NCBI RefSeq assembly: GCF_018446385.1
Contig: NC_056002.1
Span: 28,010,636 to 28,074,635 of the forward strand
Reading direction: 5' to 3'
Source of the DNA: Zingiber officinale
Lineage: Eukaryota; Streptophyta; Magnoliopsida; Zingiberales; Zingiberaceae
DNA: 64,000 bases
Shown: positions 33,901 through 45,852 of the stretch, one piece after another
Layout of the letters: each line of letters starts with the position of its first letter
Numbering within the stretch: position 1 is the stretch's first letter
The notes under the pieces: model-generated
Told to the model about the DNA's origin: nothing
What the model saw: only the letters and a program-made list of their open reading frames with translations
The model's database searches: none
Program-made: the position numbers and the translations under genes

Positions 33901-34896
33901 TATATATAGATGACATTTTTGTTAATTGACAACAATGTCAAAGTGTTATCAGACGTAAGGGTATGGTTGTCTAAACAATTCGATATGAAGGACTTAGGGG
34001 AATGTACACACATTCTTGGGATCAAAGTCATAAGGGATCGTAAGAAAAGGATGTTGTGTCTGTCTCAAGCTTCATATATAGATACAATCCTTACTCGTTT
34101 TAGCATGTAGAACTCCAAGAAAGGTTTCTTACCTTTTAGGCATGGAGTATCTTTATCTAAAGAGATGTCTCCGAAGTCATCAAAGGAGATAGAGGACATG
34201 AAGGTAGTTTCTTATGCTTCGACTGTGGGAAGCCTAATGTATGTAATGCTGTGTACGAGACCTGATATCTGTTTTACCGTAGGCATGGTTAGTAGATATC
34301 AGAGTAACCCTGGACAAGGACATTGGACTGCTATAAAACATATATTGAAGTACCTGAGAAGGACTAGAGATTATATGCTAGTTTACCAAGCAGATGATTT
34401 GCTCCCTGTGGGTTACACGGATTCAGACTTCCAATCAGATAGGGATAATAGTAAGTCTACGTCAGGCTATGTGTTTACTTTAGGAGGTGGAGCCATTGCA
34501 TGGAGGAGTGTTAAGCAGAAATGTGTTTCAAACTCAACCATGGAAGCTGAGTATGTGACAGCCTCTGAGGCAGCCAAAGAAGCTGTATGGCTCAGGAACT
34601 TCCTAATGGACTTAGATGTGATTCCTGGTTTGCCCAAAATCATCACAATTTATTGTGATAATAGCGGTGCAGTTGCAAACTCGAAGGAACCACGAGCTCA
34701 TAAGGCAAGTAAACGTATAGAGCGCAAGTACCACCTGATACGAGACATTGTCAAGCGAGGAGAAGTTGTCGTCGCCAAGATTCCATCAGCAGATAACCTG
34801 GCAGATCCTTTCACTAAGGCCCTTCCGGCAAAAGTTTTTGATCGGCATATGGAGGGGATGGGAATCAAATGTATGGCAGCAGATATGACAGCTTAG
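30939..34896 (+). pseudogene. Copia-1 gag-pol polyprotein, broken
   Basis: The gag ATG is at 30939 (MTFNPLTIILKEN), with a UBN2-type gag to about 31550. The zinc knuckle at 31680-31722 reads CFICKQSGHWKADY, its last Cys changed to Tyr. The protease core is WCVDTGATDHVC (31803-31838). The integrase has its His/Cys region with HLRLGHINLSR and CESCLEGK (32237-32360), then FIDDYSRY and SDRGSEYL. The reverse transcriptase spans QIDVKTAFL (about 33643) and YIDD (33903-33914). RNase H has YTDSDFQSD and STMEAEY (34410-34555). In-frame stops: 31239, about 31269, 32160, 32706, 32913, 33341 and about 34108. Frameshifts lie near 33110, 33875 and 33925. Most stops are one transition from Gln or Trp codons. 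It cannot make a polyprotein. Confidence 0.92.
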
Positions 34897-34918
34897 TCTT
34901 TTAGTATAAGTGGGAGAT

Positions 34919-37370
34919 TGTTAGAGTGTATACTAAAAGCCTAGCTTTTGTAAAATTTATTTTTGAAATAAAAGAATCACATTGATCAAATGTCTATATT
35001 TATTTGTTAAGTGTAGTTGTTCAATTAATTTATATTGTAGATAACATGATGTGTAGTGTCACACACAAAAGATCATGTTATCAGTTCTTTATAAATTATA
35101 AACAATTGCTCACGACTAAGATAGAAAGGAACAAACAATTGGAATAGTCGTAGTGTAATTAGGTATTAGTTTATCTTGACTAATAAATTATACTAGTATA
35201 CTCTAAGTGTATTGAGTAGGACGATTTTAGGTAAGTTCTTTTTATACCGACATAATAAAAGAACTAGACCTTAGTTATTATGGAAGTGTGTGCTCTTAAT
35301 CCTAATATAATAACAAGCACATATATTTAGTATTTATTTCTTTGACTTATCAAAGGGTGAAATTTAGCTCGATAAATCAATAGGCCCGATAAGTTGGGAA
35401 ATGATATTACTTATAGTTTATGTTGTTGATTATAGAAGGAAGTTGTGTCCTAGTAATCTAGGTTGAGAATGTTCCCAAGAGGAGTTCATAAGGATTGTCA
35501 TGTTAAACTCTGCAGGTAGACTTAGTCCGACATGACAATAAGGTTGAGTAGTACTACTCTTGGACTAAGACATGAATTAAAATGAGTTGTCAGTAACTCA
35601 ATTAATTAGTGGACATTCGATATCTTAAACACAGGGAGACTAACACACTCATGATAAGAAGGAGCCCATAATGTAATTTGGGATTGGTGCGGTAGTGCAA
35701 TAATAACTCTCTAGTGGAATGAGTTATTATTGATGAACTTGAGTTGTGTGTTCAGAGTGAACATGGGATACTCAAGCTCGTCGGAAGGCCAAAGTCAATT
35801 TCTCCTCTAGGTCCCTGTTGTAGCATCATTAAAGCCTCAAGTTCATCCATATAAAAACCCATCTTGGTGTCCAAAAAGGGGGCCGGCCCAAGGCTTGGTG
35901 ACCAAGCCAAGGGTCGGCCACTATCTCCTCAAAGAGGGCCGACCCTTTTGCTTGGTGCCCAAGCAATGAGGGGTCGGCCAACATAATCTAAATAAGGAGG
36001 GGTGTTTTAAATTTTTAAAATCTTCTCTTTATAGAAAACTACAAGTTTTAAAAGAGAGATTTTAAAATTATAAAATTTTCCTTATTTGAATTAGGCCACA
36101 TGATTTAAAAGAAAGTTTAAAAGTTTTAAAACTTTCCCTTTTTAACCATCCTCATGGTTTTTAGAAAAAAAAAAGAGAAGTTTTAAATTTGAAACTTTCT
36201 ATTTTTGTAACCATGTTAAAAAAGGAAATTTTAGAAGAGAAGTTTTAAATTTTAAAAATTGGTTTTAATTTTTTAAAACTTTCTTTTTTTAACATCCACT
36301 TTAGGAAATTAAAAGAGAGCTTGTAAAATTTTATAAGAGCTTTCCTTCTTTGCTTATAAAATTTTTACAAGAATTATTTTCTTCCTTTTAAGGGGTCGGC
36401 CACCCTTGCTTGGTACGTGCCCAAACAAGGGGCCGACCAATCAAATCAAATCAATGATTGCTTCAATCATTGATTGAAATAATTAAGAGAAACGAAAAGG
36501 AAAAATAAAAGGGGAAAAGGAAAAACAAGAGGAAGATTTTAATTTTTGTAAAAAGTCTTTCCTTATTTGCCTTGAGCAAGTAATATAAAAGAAGGGGAGG
36601 GGAGACCTCATGTATTATCAATTCTTATCTCTTGTTGAGCTCTCTATTGTGGCCGACCCTCTCTGCCTTCCCTTTCCCCTTGCTCTCTTTGGTTCCTTGG
36701 TGGTGGTGGTGACCGGATTTTAGAGAAGGAGGAAGAAGGCTTTGGGCGGTGTTCATCTTAGAGGATCGTTGCCCACACGACGTCCAAGGCGAGGCGAGAA
36801 ATACGGCAGAAGATCTCGAGGTTATTAGCATACAAAGAAAAGGTATAACTAGTAATTGTTTTCCGCATCATGCTAGTTATTTTTCTTTATATGAATTCCA
36901 AATACAAGAGGCATTAGATTCTAGTTTTTCGAATTTGTAATTCGAGTTGTGTTTTTTTGTTTTTCGAATTTGTGATTCGATTGTTCTTTTTTATTAAACC
37001 TAATGTTATTTTAGGAAATTAAATATTGAATTCCTATTAAAGGGTTTGTCGAGGCAGTGGTGGATGATCCCATACCCAAGAAGGCCTAGTGCCTTGCCAT
37101 GTTTGACCTGAAAGCCGATTTTAGAAATAAATATTTAATTAACTTTATAACATATGTTGATTTGGATCAATAGTGTTAAGTTTCGCTTGCGATCCAAATC
37201 TAAACCATTAAGAACAGATAAGTTAAATTTGAAATCAATAATGTTAAGTTCCGTTTGCGATTCCTAATTTAACTTCTAAAGAACACAATAGGTTGTTTAG
37301 AAAAGGTTCGACACTTGTACAAAATTTTTGTACAGTGGAACCGATACGATCTTCCTAGGACCAACCAACA
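34919..37370 (+). repeat. 3' LTR of Copia-1
   Basis: 2452 bp, partner of 27376-29828, same TG..CA ends. TATAAAAG at 36584-36591. Confidence 0.95.
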
Positions 37371-37375
37371 GATCT

Positions 37376-37517
37376 TAGGTCACTAACTCTTTGTTGGTTC
37401 ATCTCATTGTGCATAGGATCGTTGAGGAGCTCTTTCGGATCTTCAGGAGTTCGTCTTCATCATAAACCATCGTTCACCCGAGCCAGTGCACCACCTCACA
37501 GATTTCAGACAGGATCA
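37376..37517 (+). repeat. Tat-like LTR fragment, right piece
   Basis: Continuation of 27187-27375. It ends CACCTCACAGATTTCAGAC then AGGATCA, the usual 3' end style of Tat-lineage LTRs, and is then abruptly joined to the gag of element C at about 37518 where a primer site would be expected. Confidence 0.5.
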
Positions 37518-37963
37518 CTTACCTTTTCTCCAAGATTCATGAGTCCAGTGATAAACTCCTTGATCTTTGAGTGAAGGTGTGCAACGGTTTCACCTTCTTC
37601 CAGTTTGATGTTGCTGATTTGGTTTCTGAGTAGATCCCATCTCGCGAGTTTCTCCTCCGAGGTTCCTTCATGTAGTTTCATGAATTTCTCCTAGAGCTCT
37701 TTTGTAGACTCATAGACTCCGATCCGGTTGACTTCTTGTGTCGGTAAGATGCTTAGCAGATGGAACTTTGCTTTGCCATTTGATATGAAATTAGCCTGCT
37801 CCTTTTTAGTCCAATGGTATTTTTCTTTGCATTTGGGTGCTACAAAACCAAATTCCATTATTAAAAGTAAATCGAAATCAGTTTTGAAAAATGCCTCCAT
37901 ATTCTTCTTCCAGTTAGCGAAATCTCCCTCGAACTTCAGTGGGTAGATGCTTGATCCGGCCAT
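37518..37963 (-). pseudogene. Gag-like gene of element C, N-terminal fragment
   Basis: The ATG at 37963 starts MAGSSIYPLKFEGDFANWKK, close to A, B and D. The frame holds the EFGFVAP and KKEQANF blocks, then a TAG at about 37693-37691 where relatives have Trp in KELWEKF. It continues past this to the junction at about 37518 (LGEKV region). The zinc knuckle and C-terminus are gone. It lies about 45 bases from the primer site. Confidence 0.8.
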
Positions 37964-38007
37964 CTCGTATGCTTCATTTGACGGTTAGTCCTTCTGAAGT
38001 GAACCTC

Positions 38008-38019
38008 GCTCTGATACCA
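38008..38019 (-). other. Primer binding site of element C
   Basis: Plus strand GCTCTGATACCA, an exact Met-tRNA complement on the minus strand, next to the LTR start at 38022. Confidence 0.9.
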
Positions 38020-38339
38020 ATTGTTGGCCCAGGTAGGCCGGAGCGAGGGGAGGTGAACTGGTTGTTTAAGAAAAACGTCTCTTTACTTCTAACTCAGATT
38101 AGTACTGAAAAAATAGAATAAATGAACAACAAAAAAATGAGGTCAAAAGAGTTACTTGATTACAACTAGGGAGGCTGTTAATCTAAGGCAAGTAAATACA
38201 CTAAAGATCTCCTTCTTTGAAGGTGGAGAAGCCTCTTACACTCGTTGGAAGCTCAGAAAGTAAATAGGAAATCAATACAGAAGTTGTTACCTATTCCCTA
38301 GATTCAGAGGTCTTTTTATAGCCCCTGTAGAATCTTATC

Positions 38340-40730
38340 TGTAACGACTCACCTTCTGGGTACTGACTGTAAGGCCGGTCACTACAATAATGCTAAACTA
38401 TACTGTGCGGAAAGCTGGGCTAATTAAAATTTTGCTAAACTATTATCTTTAAAATCTGATCTTAGTATTCTAGGTGTACCTAGGAGTTGTACACATGCTA
38501 GGGGAGGTGTTTACAACTGATAATAAACTTCGGATCGATCCACAGACCGATCTACTGATACTGGTACGGTAGGAACCTCCGGATCGTTCAATCGACCGAT
38601 CCATAACTAGGCTGTAATTCTGTACGCTGCTGGATCGGTCTGCCGACCGATCCAGCTGGTCCCTGATCGGTCAGTGAGACCGATCAGTGGCTTACTGATC
38701 GGTCTGCTGACCGATCAGTGAGCCGCGATCCAGCTCCTGATCGATCCACGGATCGATCAGGGAACGAACAGAAAGTTTTTGTTCGCAGAAACCAGATCCC
38801 TGATCGGTCTACCGACCGATCAGAGACTCCCTGATCGGTCTGCTGACCGATCAGGGGTTTCTGATTTCGAGCTGAAACTCTGATTTCAGCAGATTTCGTG
38901 CCAAAATCAGTGAAACAGCTCTACAAATGCTAATAACTATTCTATCATGCATTGGGCAACCTTCAAGACATAATATAATGCATGTTCACTAGTTCATACC
39001 ATTAACCATAATAGAATGCGAAGCATAAGGGAAAAGAGAACAAGACTTTAATAACTAGACTTGTTTCAAGTTCTAATGCGTAGTAAAATAAAACTAGATC
39101 CCTCAGATCTTTATTCCAGGTTCCTCCCACACACATCTTGGTCTGCATTGCCCTCCAGCCACCACTAGTCCACTTTTCTTTTACCTGTATCTGCAGTATA
39201 AGAAAAGTAGCATCTGTAAGCTAAAAAGCTTAGTAAGAAACCATCTACCTCACAAAAACATGCATACGATGCAGATATAATTTTCAAAGCATGCTATTTG
39301 AAATATACTGACTAGGCTAAACATGGCATGGCATGTGATCATACAAGCATAGCAATCAAGAACTGAACATAAGTTATCATACTTGCGAAAATAGAGCTGA
39401 GCATGAAAACTGAAACTGAAAACAAACCAGGGAACTGAACTAATCTGATCATGATCCGTACTAAACTAACTGAGCTGGTACTGAAACCAAGCTGAACTCA
39501 CATAACTAATTGTGAATTTGAAAAGCTATACATATAATAAGTGAAAATACTAAACATGCTGCTGAGGGGCCCGACAACTGTACTTGCTGTGCGCGCATCC
39601 CTATCTAAACCCGGGATTGCAAGTTCCGAATCTAGTAGGGTTTACTAGGTTAGCTAAACCTAGGGACGACTATGGGAGTCCAGCCCAGTGGATATCTAAT
39701 CCGGTACAGTGCCACTGCTGAAAGTAAAATACTGAATGCTATATACTTATTTTGCTGAATCTAGGTTATCTGAACCTAGAACTAGGTTGTCTGAACCTAG
39801 AGGCTACTGTGGGAGCCCACCCATGGGACTGTAGTCCTACATAAGCTGAAATAAAACTAATTTGCTGTTTTAAATGCTTCTAGTACATTTAATCAGTTAA
39901 TTAAACTGTCTATTACTGAGTTAGACCTTTAATCGAGCACCTAGGATGCTCTAACTCTTCTCCTATTAGGGAGACCACCTCTAGGCACCCGACAACGTCT
40001 AACCTCCTATCTGAAGAGGGAAAACGTGTCCGGCCCGTCTAGAGGTGCTCAACTAAATCCCTAATCTGCGAAGAGAGTTAAAAACACCCTAGATATCGAT
40101 AAAAAATCTGCATACATCCTAACTAAAGCATAAAAACTCAAACGGAAGCTATTATACTGCAGGTGAGGGGTTTCTTACTTCTTGTTCGTAATTTCTTACG
40201 ATTCTATTCGCTAGAATTCCGGTGGAGATGACCTTCTCGACGATCCGCTCCCATCTTTGCGTTCCTCTCGCGGAGAAGAACCTCTTTCGTGTTGGAGTCG
40301 TTGCCGGAAGGTGATCCGAGAGCCCTTGGGGCTTGGGCGCCGAGAGAGGAGGAGGAAGAGGAGTGGGCGGCGGTGAAGGTTTTTGGGAGAGGGATAGGTC
40401 ACGGTGAAATTTGATATTGCCGAACCAAGTTCTCAAAATAAACCAACCCCCAACTTAACCCTCCTATTTATACTAAGTAACTAATTCGGCCAACCCAATT
40501 ATAATTATAATTGGTTCCCTTTCCTTTCAGCACGGCCCTGCTGGGTTCAACTGGTTCCCAACATTATCCCTAAGCCATAGGTCTCGGGTTCGATTCCCGC
40601 CTAAGCTATTTTGCGGTTCTAATTATTTTTGCTGCTTCCGCTACTCGAAAAATTCCGGAAAAATATCTAGAAATTCCAGAAAAATCATAGAATATTTCTA
40701 AAAATAATTTGAGAATTTTCGGGCGTTACA
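38340..40730 (-). mobile_element. Solo LTR, probable Tekay/Del-type Ty3
   Basis: 2391 bp with TTATC duplicates at 38335-38339 and 40731-40735. On the minus strand it runs TGTAACGCCCGAAAATTC to GGTGAGTCGTTACA. There is no primer site, polypurine tract or pol inside, so it is a single LTR left by recombination. The opening and its AAATTCCGGAAAAAT style are typical of Tekay/Del chromovirus LTRs (inference). Short minus-strand frames at 40150-40440 have no recognisable product. Confidence 0.8.
38560..38880. repeat. CTGATCGGTC palindrome cluster
   Basis: About ten copies of CTGATCGGTCTGCTGACCGATCAG-like inverted repeats inside the solo LTR (each copy a short dyad of CTGATCGGTC and GACCGATCAG). 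Confidence 0.8.
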
Positions 40731-41315
40731 TTATCTGTAGCTTGAAGGCGCCTTCAATAGAGGTTCAAGGCACCTTCAAGGGATAGAACTTTATCTGCCA
40801 AGGATAAAACATTATCCTCGGTAATGTTCAAATATGCCAGATTGAAGGCGCCTTCAATCAAGGTTGAAGGCGCCTTCCATGTGGGTTGAAGACGCCTTCC
40901 CACTGAAAGGCGCGGAAGCACCTTTAACTCCAATGAAGGCATCTTCAGTAGCTTCGTAGCTCCTTTTTAGCTCTTTTGATGCTCTGTTTGCTAGGGTGAT
41001 TTCAGCCAACCGAAATAGGGCTCACCCGAACCCATTTTTCGGCCTTTTTCGTAAGCAAACTTCCTCCCTGGCTTCTCATCCCTTAGACCGCCACGTGTGT
41101 CCTTCTCCTCCGCCGATGTACTCTTCCGCAGCACCTCGTCCCTCGGATACACCGAGCCCATCGGCTCTCTCCCATGTCGTCCTTCTCGCTAGCTACGTCT
41201 TTCGCTCGACTTTCCGTGTTCTTAAGCTCCTGTACACTTAGATACAAGAGTTAAACACTAACAAAACCTAACCTAACTTGATCAATCACATCAAAACTAT
41301 CACAGGGTACCAACA

Positions 41316-42012
41316 ATAGGTTCTCTTTATGAGTTGGATTAAAAAGTCCAAACCCGACTCAAATTCCTTAACCAAAATATAGCTTGTTAACCTCTTGGTT
41401 TGGTTCATAAACAAACCAACTTAGTTTAAACCAAACCAATTTAATTTATGACTAAACCAAATAGGGTATAACTCTTCCATAAGAGATGTGGCACATCCGT
41501 GCTTTTGTTCTAACAAAATATCTTTCATATTTATCCTTCGTCTGGTCCAACCAAACATCTTATCTCTTAATCTGAGAATCAAATTCTCAAACTTGTTTTA
41601 TATCTTTTAGATACTCGAAGTACGTGTGACCCAATGGGTTCTCAGTTTATCTTGGTCATCCATAATTAACTATTTAATTATAGATCGATCATGATTGACA
41701 TCTAGTAGTACATCATAATCCTCAACTAATCAAAAAATCATAGTTGATTTCAGAACTAGTTCTGAATCTTTCAGCAGGTACAATGAGTCGAGTCTTGTTC
41801 TTTTCACTCATCTTATAGCCACTTGGTTTAGGACATGATCTATATGTTTGTCTCCACTAGACTGACTACGTCATATTTAGCCCAAATAATATTAACTTGT
41901 CATGTGGATTCAAATTACTCCAATATGTGTCTAAAAGTCTAATACTATTAATATGTGATGATTTGTAAAGACTTTGAGTAACAACCATAACAAGTGGCCA
42001 TAGGGTATATAT
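41316..42012. other. Unclassified repeat-like sequence, left part
   Basis: AT-rich, with direct repeats such as AAACCAAACCAA. It continues at 46744 once element D is removed. No gene, no clear terminus. It may be a decayed LTR. Confidence 0.4.
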
Positions 42013-42915
42013 TGTTGGGATCGCGTCGGTCGGCTAGAAGGGGGGTTGAATAGCCTGCAAATAATAAAAAAAACCCTTCTCGACTTTTCAAAAGAACACT
42101 TGCATAAATTATAAAAGCAATAAATTAAAACAGAAAAGAAGAGGCACAAGATGTTTACTTAGTTACAATCGGGGAGATTGTTAATCCAAGGAAAGTGTCG
42201 TATTAATATCTCCTTCAGGCGGAGAAGCCTCTTACAGCAATGACGCACAGAAAAATAGAAGTTCAATTACAAATGAAAGCGTACAAGTGTTGGAATACTA
42301 ATTGCTTGAGATGATTTGAACCTTCTAAACCAAGGCTGTATTTATAGCCTTGGTTAGGGCACCAGGAAGGGCTCCAGGTGCCTGAGAGGGGATAAAATTT
42401 TATCCCCTTCGCAACGGATCGTGTTTGACGCGATCCTGGTCAAAATCCAATCCTAGGCGCTCGGAATGGTTCCAGACGCCCGGAATGGATCCGGGCGCCC
42501 GAACCACTAAGTCAACCAAGTTGACTTTTGGTCCGGGCCCTCTGCTCCGGTGCTGCTCGCCTCGGTCCGGGTCTTTCGCTCTGGCTCCGCTCGCTTGGGT
42601 GATTTCAGCCAACCGAAATAAGGCTCACCCGAACCCAATTTCGGCCTTCTCGAGCAATCTTCTGCTCCGGCTTCTCATCTCTCTGAAACGCCACGTGCCT
42701 CCTTCTCGTCCACCCGCGTACTCTTTCGCAGCGCCTCATACCCCAGACGCACCGAGCCCGTCGACTCCCTCCCGTGTTGTCCTTCTCGCTAGCTGCATCT
42801 TTTGCTCGACTCCCTGTGCTTTCTAAGCTCCTGCACACTTAGACATAAGGTTAAAAACACAACAGGATATAACTTAACTTGTTGATCACATCAAAACAAC
42901 CTTCCGATTTCAACA
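42013..42915 (-). repeat. 3' LTR of element D
   Basis: 903 bp; TGTTGGGATCGCG to CCGATTTCAACA. Minus-strand TATAAATA box at 42346-42339. Confidence 0.85.
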
Positions 42916-43362
42916 ATCTCCCCCTTTTTGATGTGAGCAACCCAAGTTAAGCTAGGGTAAATAGACATAAAAATGAAATAACTAATATTGCAATAAAGTG
43001 CAAAAAGATAGAGAAATTGTAGAAAAAATTGGTCTACCTCCCCCTATACTTATACTTTTCCTTCTCCTCCTTTGATCACATAAAAAATGGGATTCCAATA
43101 AAAAAATATAAGGGTTAAAACTTAGAAAATTTTGAAAATAGTTTCAAAAATTTACAATAATTGTCAACAATGTTTCTAAGTTTCTTGAAAAAATTCTAAG
43201 TTAGATAATTTGAAAAAGAAATATTTTTGAAAGAATTTTACTAACTTAAATCTTTGAGAATTTTCTAAGTAAAACTTTAGGTAAGAAAATTTTCTGAGTA
43301 AAAAGAAATTTAAGCAACAATTTCTAATTTTCAGAAGAAATTTAAACTTAGGTAAAAGTAAT

Positions 43363-44758
43363 TTTTTTTGAGAATTTTTCTAAGTAAAAATTTTTTGCAA
43401 GAAAATTTTTCTAAGTAAAAAATATTTTTGAAAGATTTTCAAAAATATGTTTGAAAAACTTTTTAAGGCATTATTAAATTTCAATCTTAATGCTTTATCA
43501 GAAAGTTAATTAAATATTTTATTTCAATATTTTGACTTCGAGACAGTGGTGAGGCACTAGGCCTTCTTGGTTATTGGAGTAACAACCACTTTCTTAGACA
43601 AAGCCTCATAAAGAAATTTAATGTCTAATTTTCTCGCTGAAAGCTCTAAATCTAATAGTTCAAGTTAAATAGGACTTTGAAACCCAATATAGGTTACAGC
43701 CTACTGGATTAACTAAAAATTTCTTAGGGACATACCTTTTTGAAATTTTTTTTTATTTGTCCCTGGTGATATCTAACATATCAATTTAAATTGTTGTATT
43801 TTCTAAAATTTGTATTAGATGAGCATGCACGGTTTTTCAAGTTATTTACTTGTATTTTTAAATTATCATTTTCTACTTTTAATTTGTCTAACTCTTCTAA
43901 AGGGCAAGATTTAGCTAGTATTACTGTTAAATTTTTAATTTCTTTTTCTAACTTACAACAATCCTCAGTTAATATTTTAATAAACTTAAATAGTTTATCG
44001 GTAGGAAGAGATCGTACCTGACTTACCTTGTCGATCTCGTTGTCCGTGTCTCCCTCTAAACTTTTTTGAGAATTTTTCTAAGTAAAAATTTTATGCAAGA
44101 AAATTTTTCTAAGTAAAAAATATTTTTGAAAGATTTTCAAAAAAATGTTTGAAAAACTTTTTAAGGCATTATTAAATTTCAATCTTAATGTTTTATTAGA
44201 AAGTTAATTAAATATTTTATTTCAATATTTTGACCTCGAGACAGTGGTGAGTCACTAGGCCTTCTTGGTTATTGGAGTAACAACCACTTTCTTAGACAAA
44301 GCCTCATAAAGAAATTTAATGTCTAATTTTCTCGCTGAAAGCTCTAAATCTAATAGTTCAAGTTAAATAGGACTTTGAAACCCAATATAGGTTCCAGCCT
44401 ACTGGGTTAACTAAAAATTTCTTAGGGACATACCTTTTTAAAAATTTTTTGATTTGTCCCTGGTGATATCTAACATATCAATTTAAATTGTTGTATTTTC
44501 TAAAATTCGTATTAGATGAGCATGCATGGTTTTTCAAATTATTTACTTGTATTTTTAAATTATCATTTTCTAATTTTAATTTGTCTAACTCTTCTAAAGG
44601 GCAAGATTTAGCTAGTATTACTTTTAAATTTTTAATTTCTTTTTCTAACTTACAGCAATCCTTAGTTAACAGTTTAATAAACTTAAATAGTTTATCGGGA
44701 GGAAGAGATCGTACCTGACTTACCTTGTTGATCTCGTTGTCCGTGTCTCCCTCTAAAC
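43363..44758 (-). repeat. 698-bp tandem duplication inside element D
   Basis: The block from GAGAATTTTTCTAAG at 43370 to CTCCCTCTAAA at 44060 recurs from 44068 to 44757 with few changes. It covers the AT-rich tail and the last part of gag (the KLEKEIKNLK region), so the gag 3' end is present twice. Confidence 0.9.
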
Positions 44759-45795
44759 TGCTGCTATCTTCCGACGTAGCTCCCCCTTCATCGATGCTCT
44801 CGATGCTCATTTTGGAAGAACTTGACTTACAGTTGTCGTCTTGATGACTTGCCATTAGTGCAAGTTCGGAGAAGGTCTCGACTTCCAATTCGGACGACGT
44901 ATCGTCCCACGTCGCCTTTATGACTTTACGTTTTTGGACAGGCTTCTTACCTTTGTCCTTGTCCTTATTCCTCAACTTGGGGTAGTTGTCCTTGACATGC
45001 CCTTCTTCGTTGCAATAGTAGTAGCGGATCATCCTTTTCTTTCTACCCTGCGGATGGTTAGTATTTTTAGATTTACAAAGTTTCTTGAAACATCTTACCA
45101 TCATAACCATTTCCTCATCGTCGAGAGAGGACTCTGACTCAGGTTCGTCTCTCGATGCTTTGAAGGCGACATTGTGCTTGGGTTCCTTCGTACCTGTACA
45201 TCTTGATTCATGCACTTTAAATGTCGAGAATAATTCTTCTAAAGTATTTTTTCTAAATCTTTAGAAATATAAAAGGCATCTACTAGTGATGCCCATTTCG
45301 TATTTCTAGGAAAAGAATTTAGTGCGTACCTGAGTGAATCTCGGTTTCTTACCTTTTCTCCGAGATTCGAAAGTTCGGTGATAAGCTCTTTGACTCTCAA
45401 GTGCAGATGCGCAGTTGTTTCATCTTCTCCAAGTCGCAGGTTGGTGAGTTGGTTGCGAAGTAGATCCCGTCTTGCGAGCTTGGCTTCGGACATCCCTTCG
45501 TGCAGCTCAAGGAACTTCTCCCAAAGTTCCTTTGCGGAGTCGTAGTTGCCAACTCGGTTGACTTCTTGTGGCGGAAGAGCGGTCAGCGGATGGTACTCCG
45601 CTTTGTCGTTTACCACGTAGTCGGCCTGCTCCTTTTTCATCCATTGGTATTTTTCTTTGCCCTCCAGTGCTACAAAACCAAATTCTATTATAAGAAGTAA
45701 TTTAAAGTCGGTTTTGAAAAAAATACCTGCATTCGCTTTTTCCAGGTAGCGAATTCCCCTTCGAATTTTGGCGGGTAGATGCTTGGTCCGGCCAT
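44478..45795 (-). pseudogene. Gag-like gene of element D, broken
   Basis: The family start (MAGPSIYPPKFEGEF) is at 45795. A one-base shift in a T-run near 45725 and another near 45240 put the protein in three frames. The middle reads well (ARRDLLRNQLTNLRLGEDET, SLRYALNSFPRNTKWASL), as does the C-terminal part (MHESRCTGTKEPKHNVAFK, acidic Ser-rich region, LEKEIKNLK). The zinc-knuckle position at about 45030-44990 reads RYYYCNEEGHVKDNY: first and last Cys are lost, while Gly-His is kept. The damage differs from copy A. A second, duplicated 3' end lies at 43791-44060. Confidence 0.82.
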
Positions 45796-45852
45796 CGTCT
45801 TTGCTTCGATCGGCGGTCAAGGGTCCTGAAGCAACCTTGCTGTGATAGCACT

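Larger units (their letters stand above)
27376..37370 (+). mobile_element. Copia-1, full-length Ty1/Copia LTR retrotransposon
   Basis: 9995 bp flanked by GATCT (27371-27375 and 37371-37375). The LTRs are 27376-29828 and 34919-37370, with a primer site at 29831-29842 and a polypurine tract AAGTGGGAGATT before 34919. The interior order is gag, protease, integrase, reverse transcriptase, RNase H, which is Copia order. LTRs of about 2.45 kb and the gag start suggest an Angela- or SIRE-size element; the lineage is unresolved. All coding domains are present, but at least seven nonsense codons and about three frameshifts break them. It inserted into a Tat-like LTR. Confidence 0.95.
37518..41315 (-). 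mobile_element. Gag-only LTR retrotransposon C, partial
   Basis: Minus-strand remnant: 5' LTR 38022-41315 (split by a solo LTR), primer site, and the first part of gag. The rest of the element is missing at the 37518 junction. Confidence 0.8.
38022..41315 (-). repeat. 5' LTR of element C, with inserted solo LTR
   Basis: Starts TGTTGGCCCAGG and ends GGGTACCAACA. Without the 2391-bp insertion and one duplicate it is about 898 bp, the family size. The right part (40736-41000) carries repeated GAAGGCGCCTTC palindromes. Confidence 0.8.

Noticed and set aside
41316..42012. A separate gene between elements C and D
   Set aside because: No frame of useful length or family match; AT-rich with short direct repeats, so left as an unclassified repeat.
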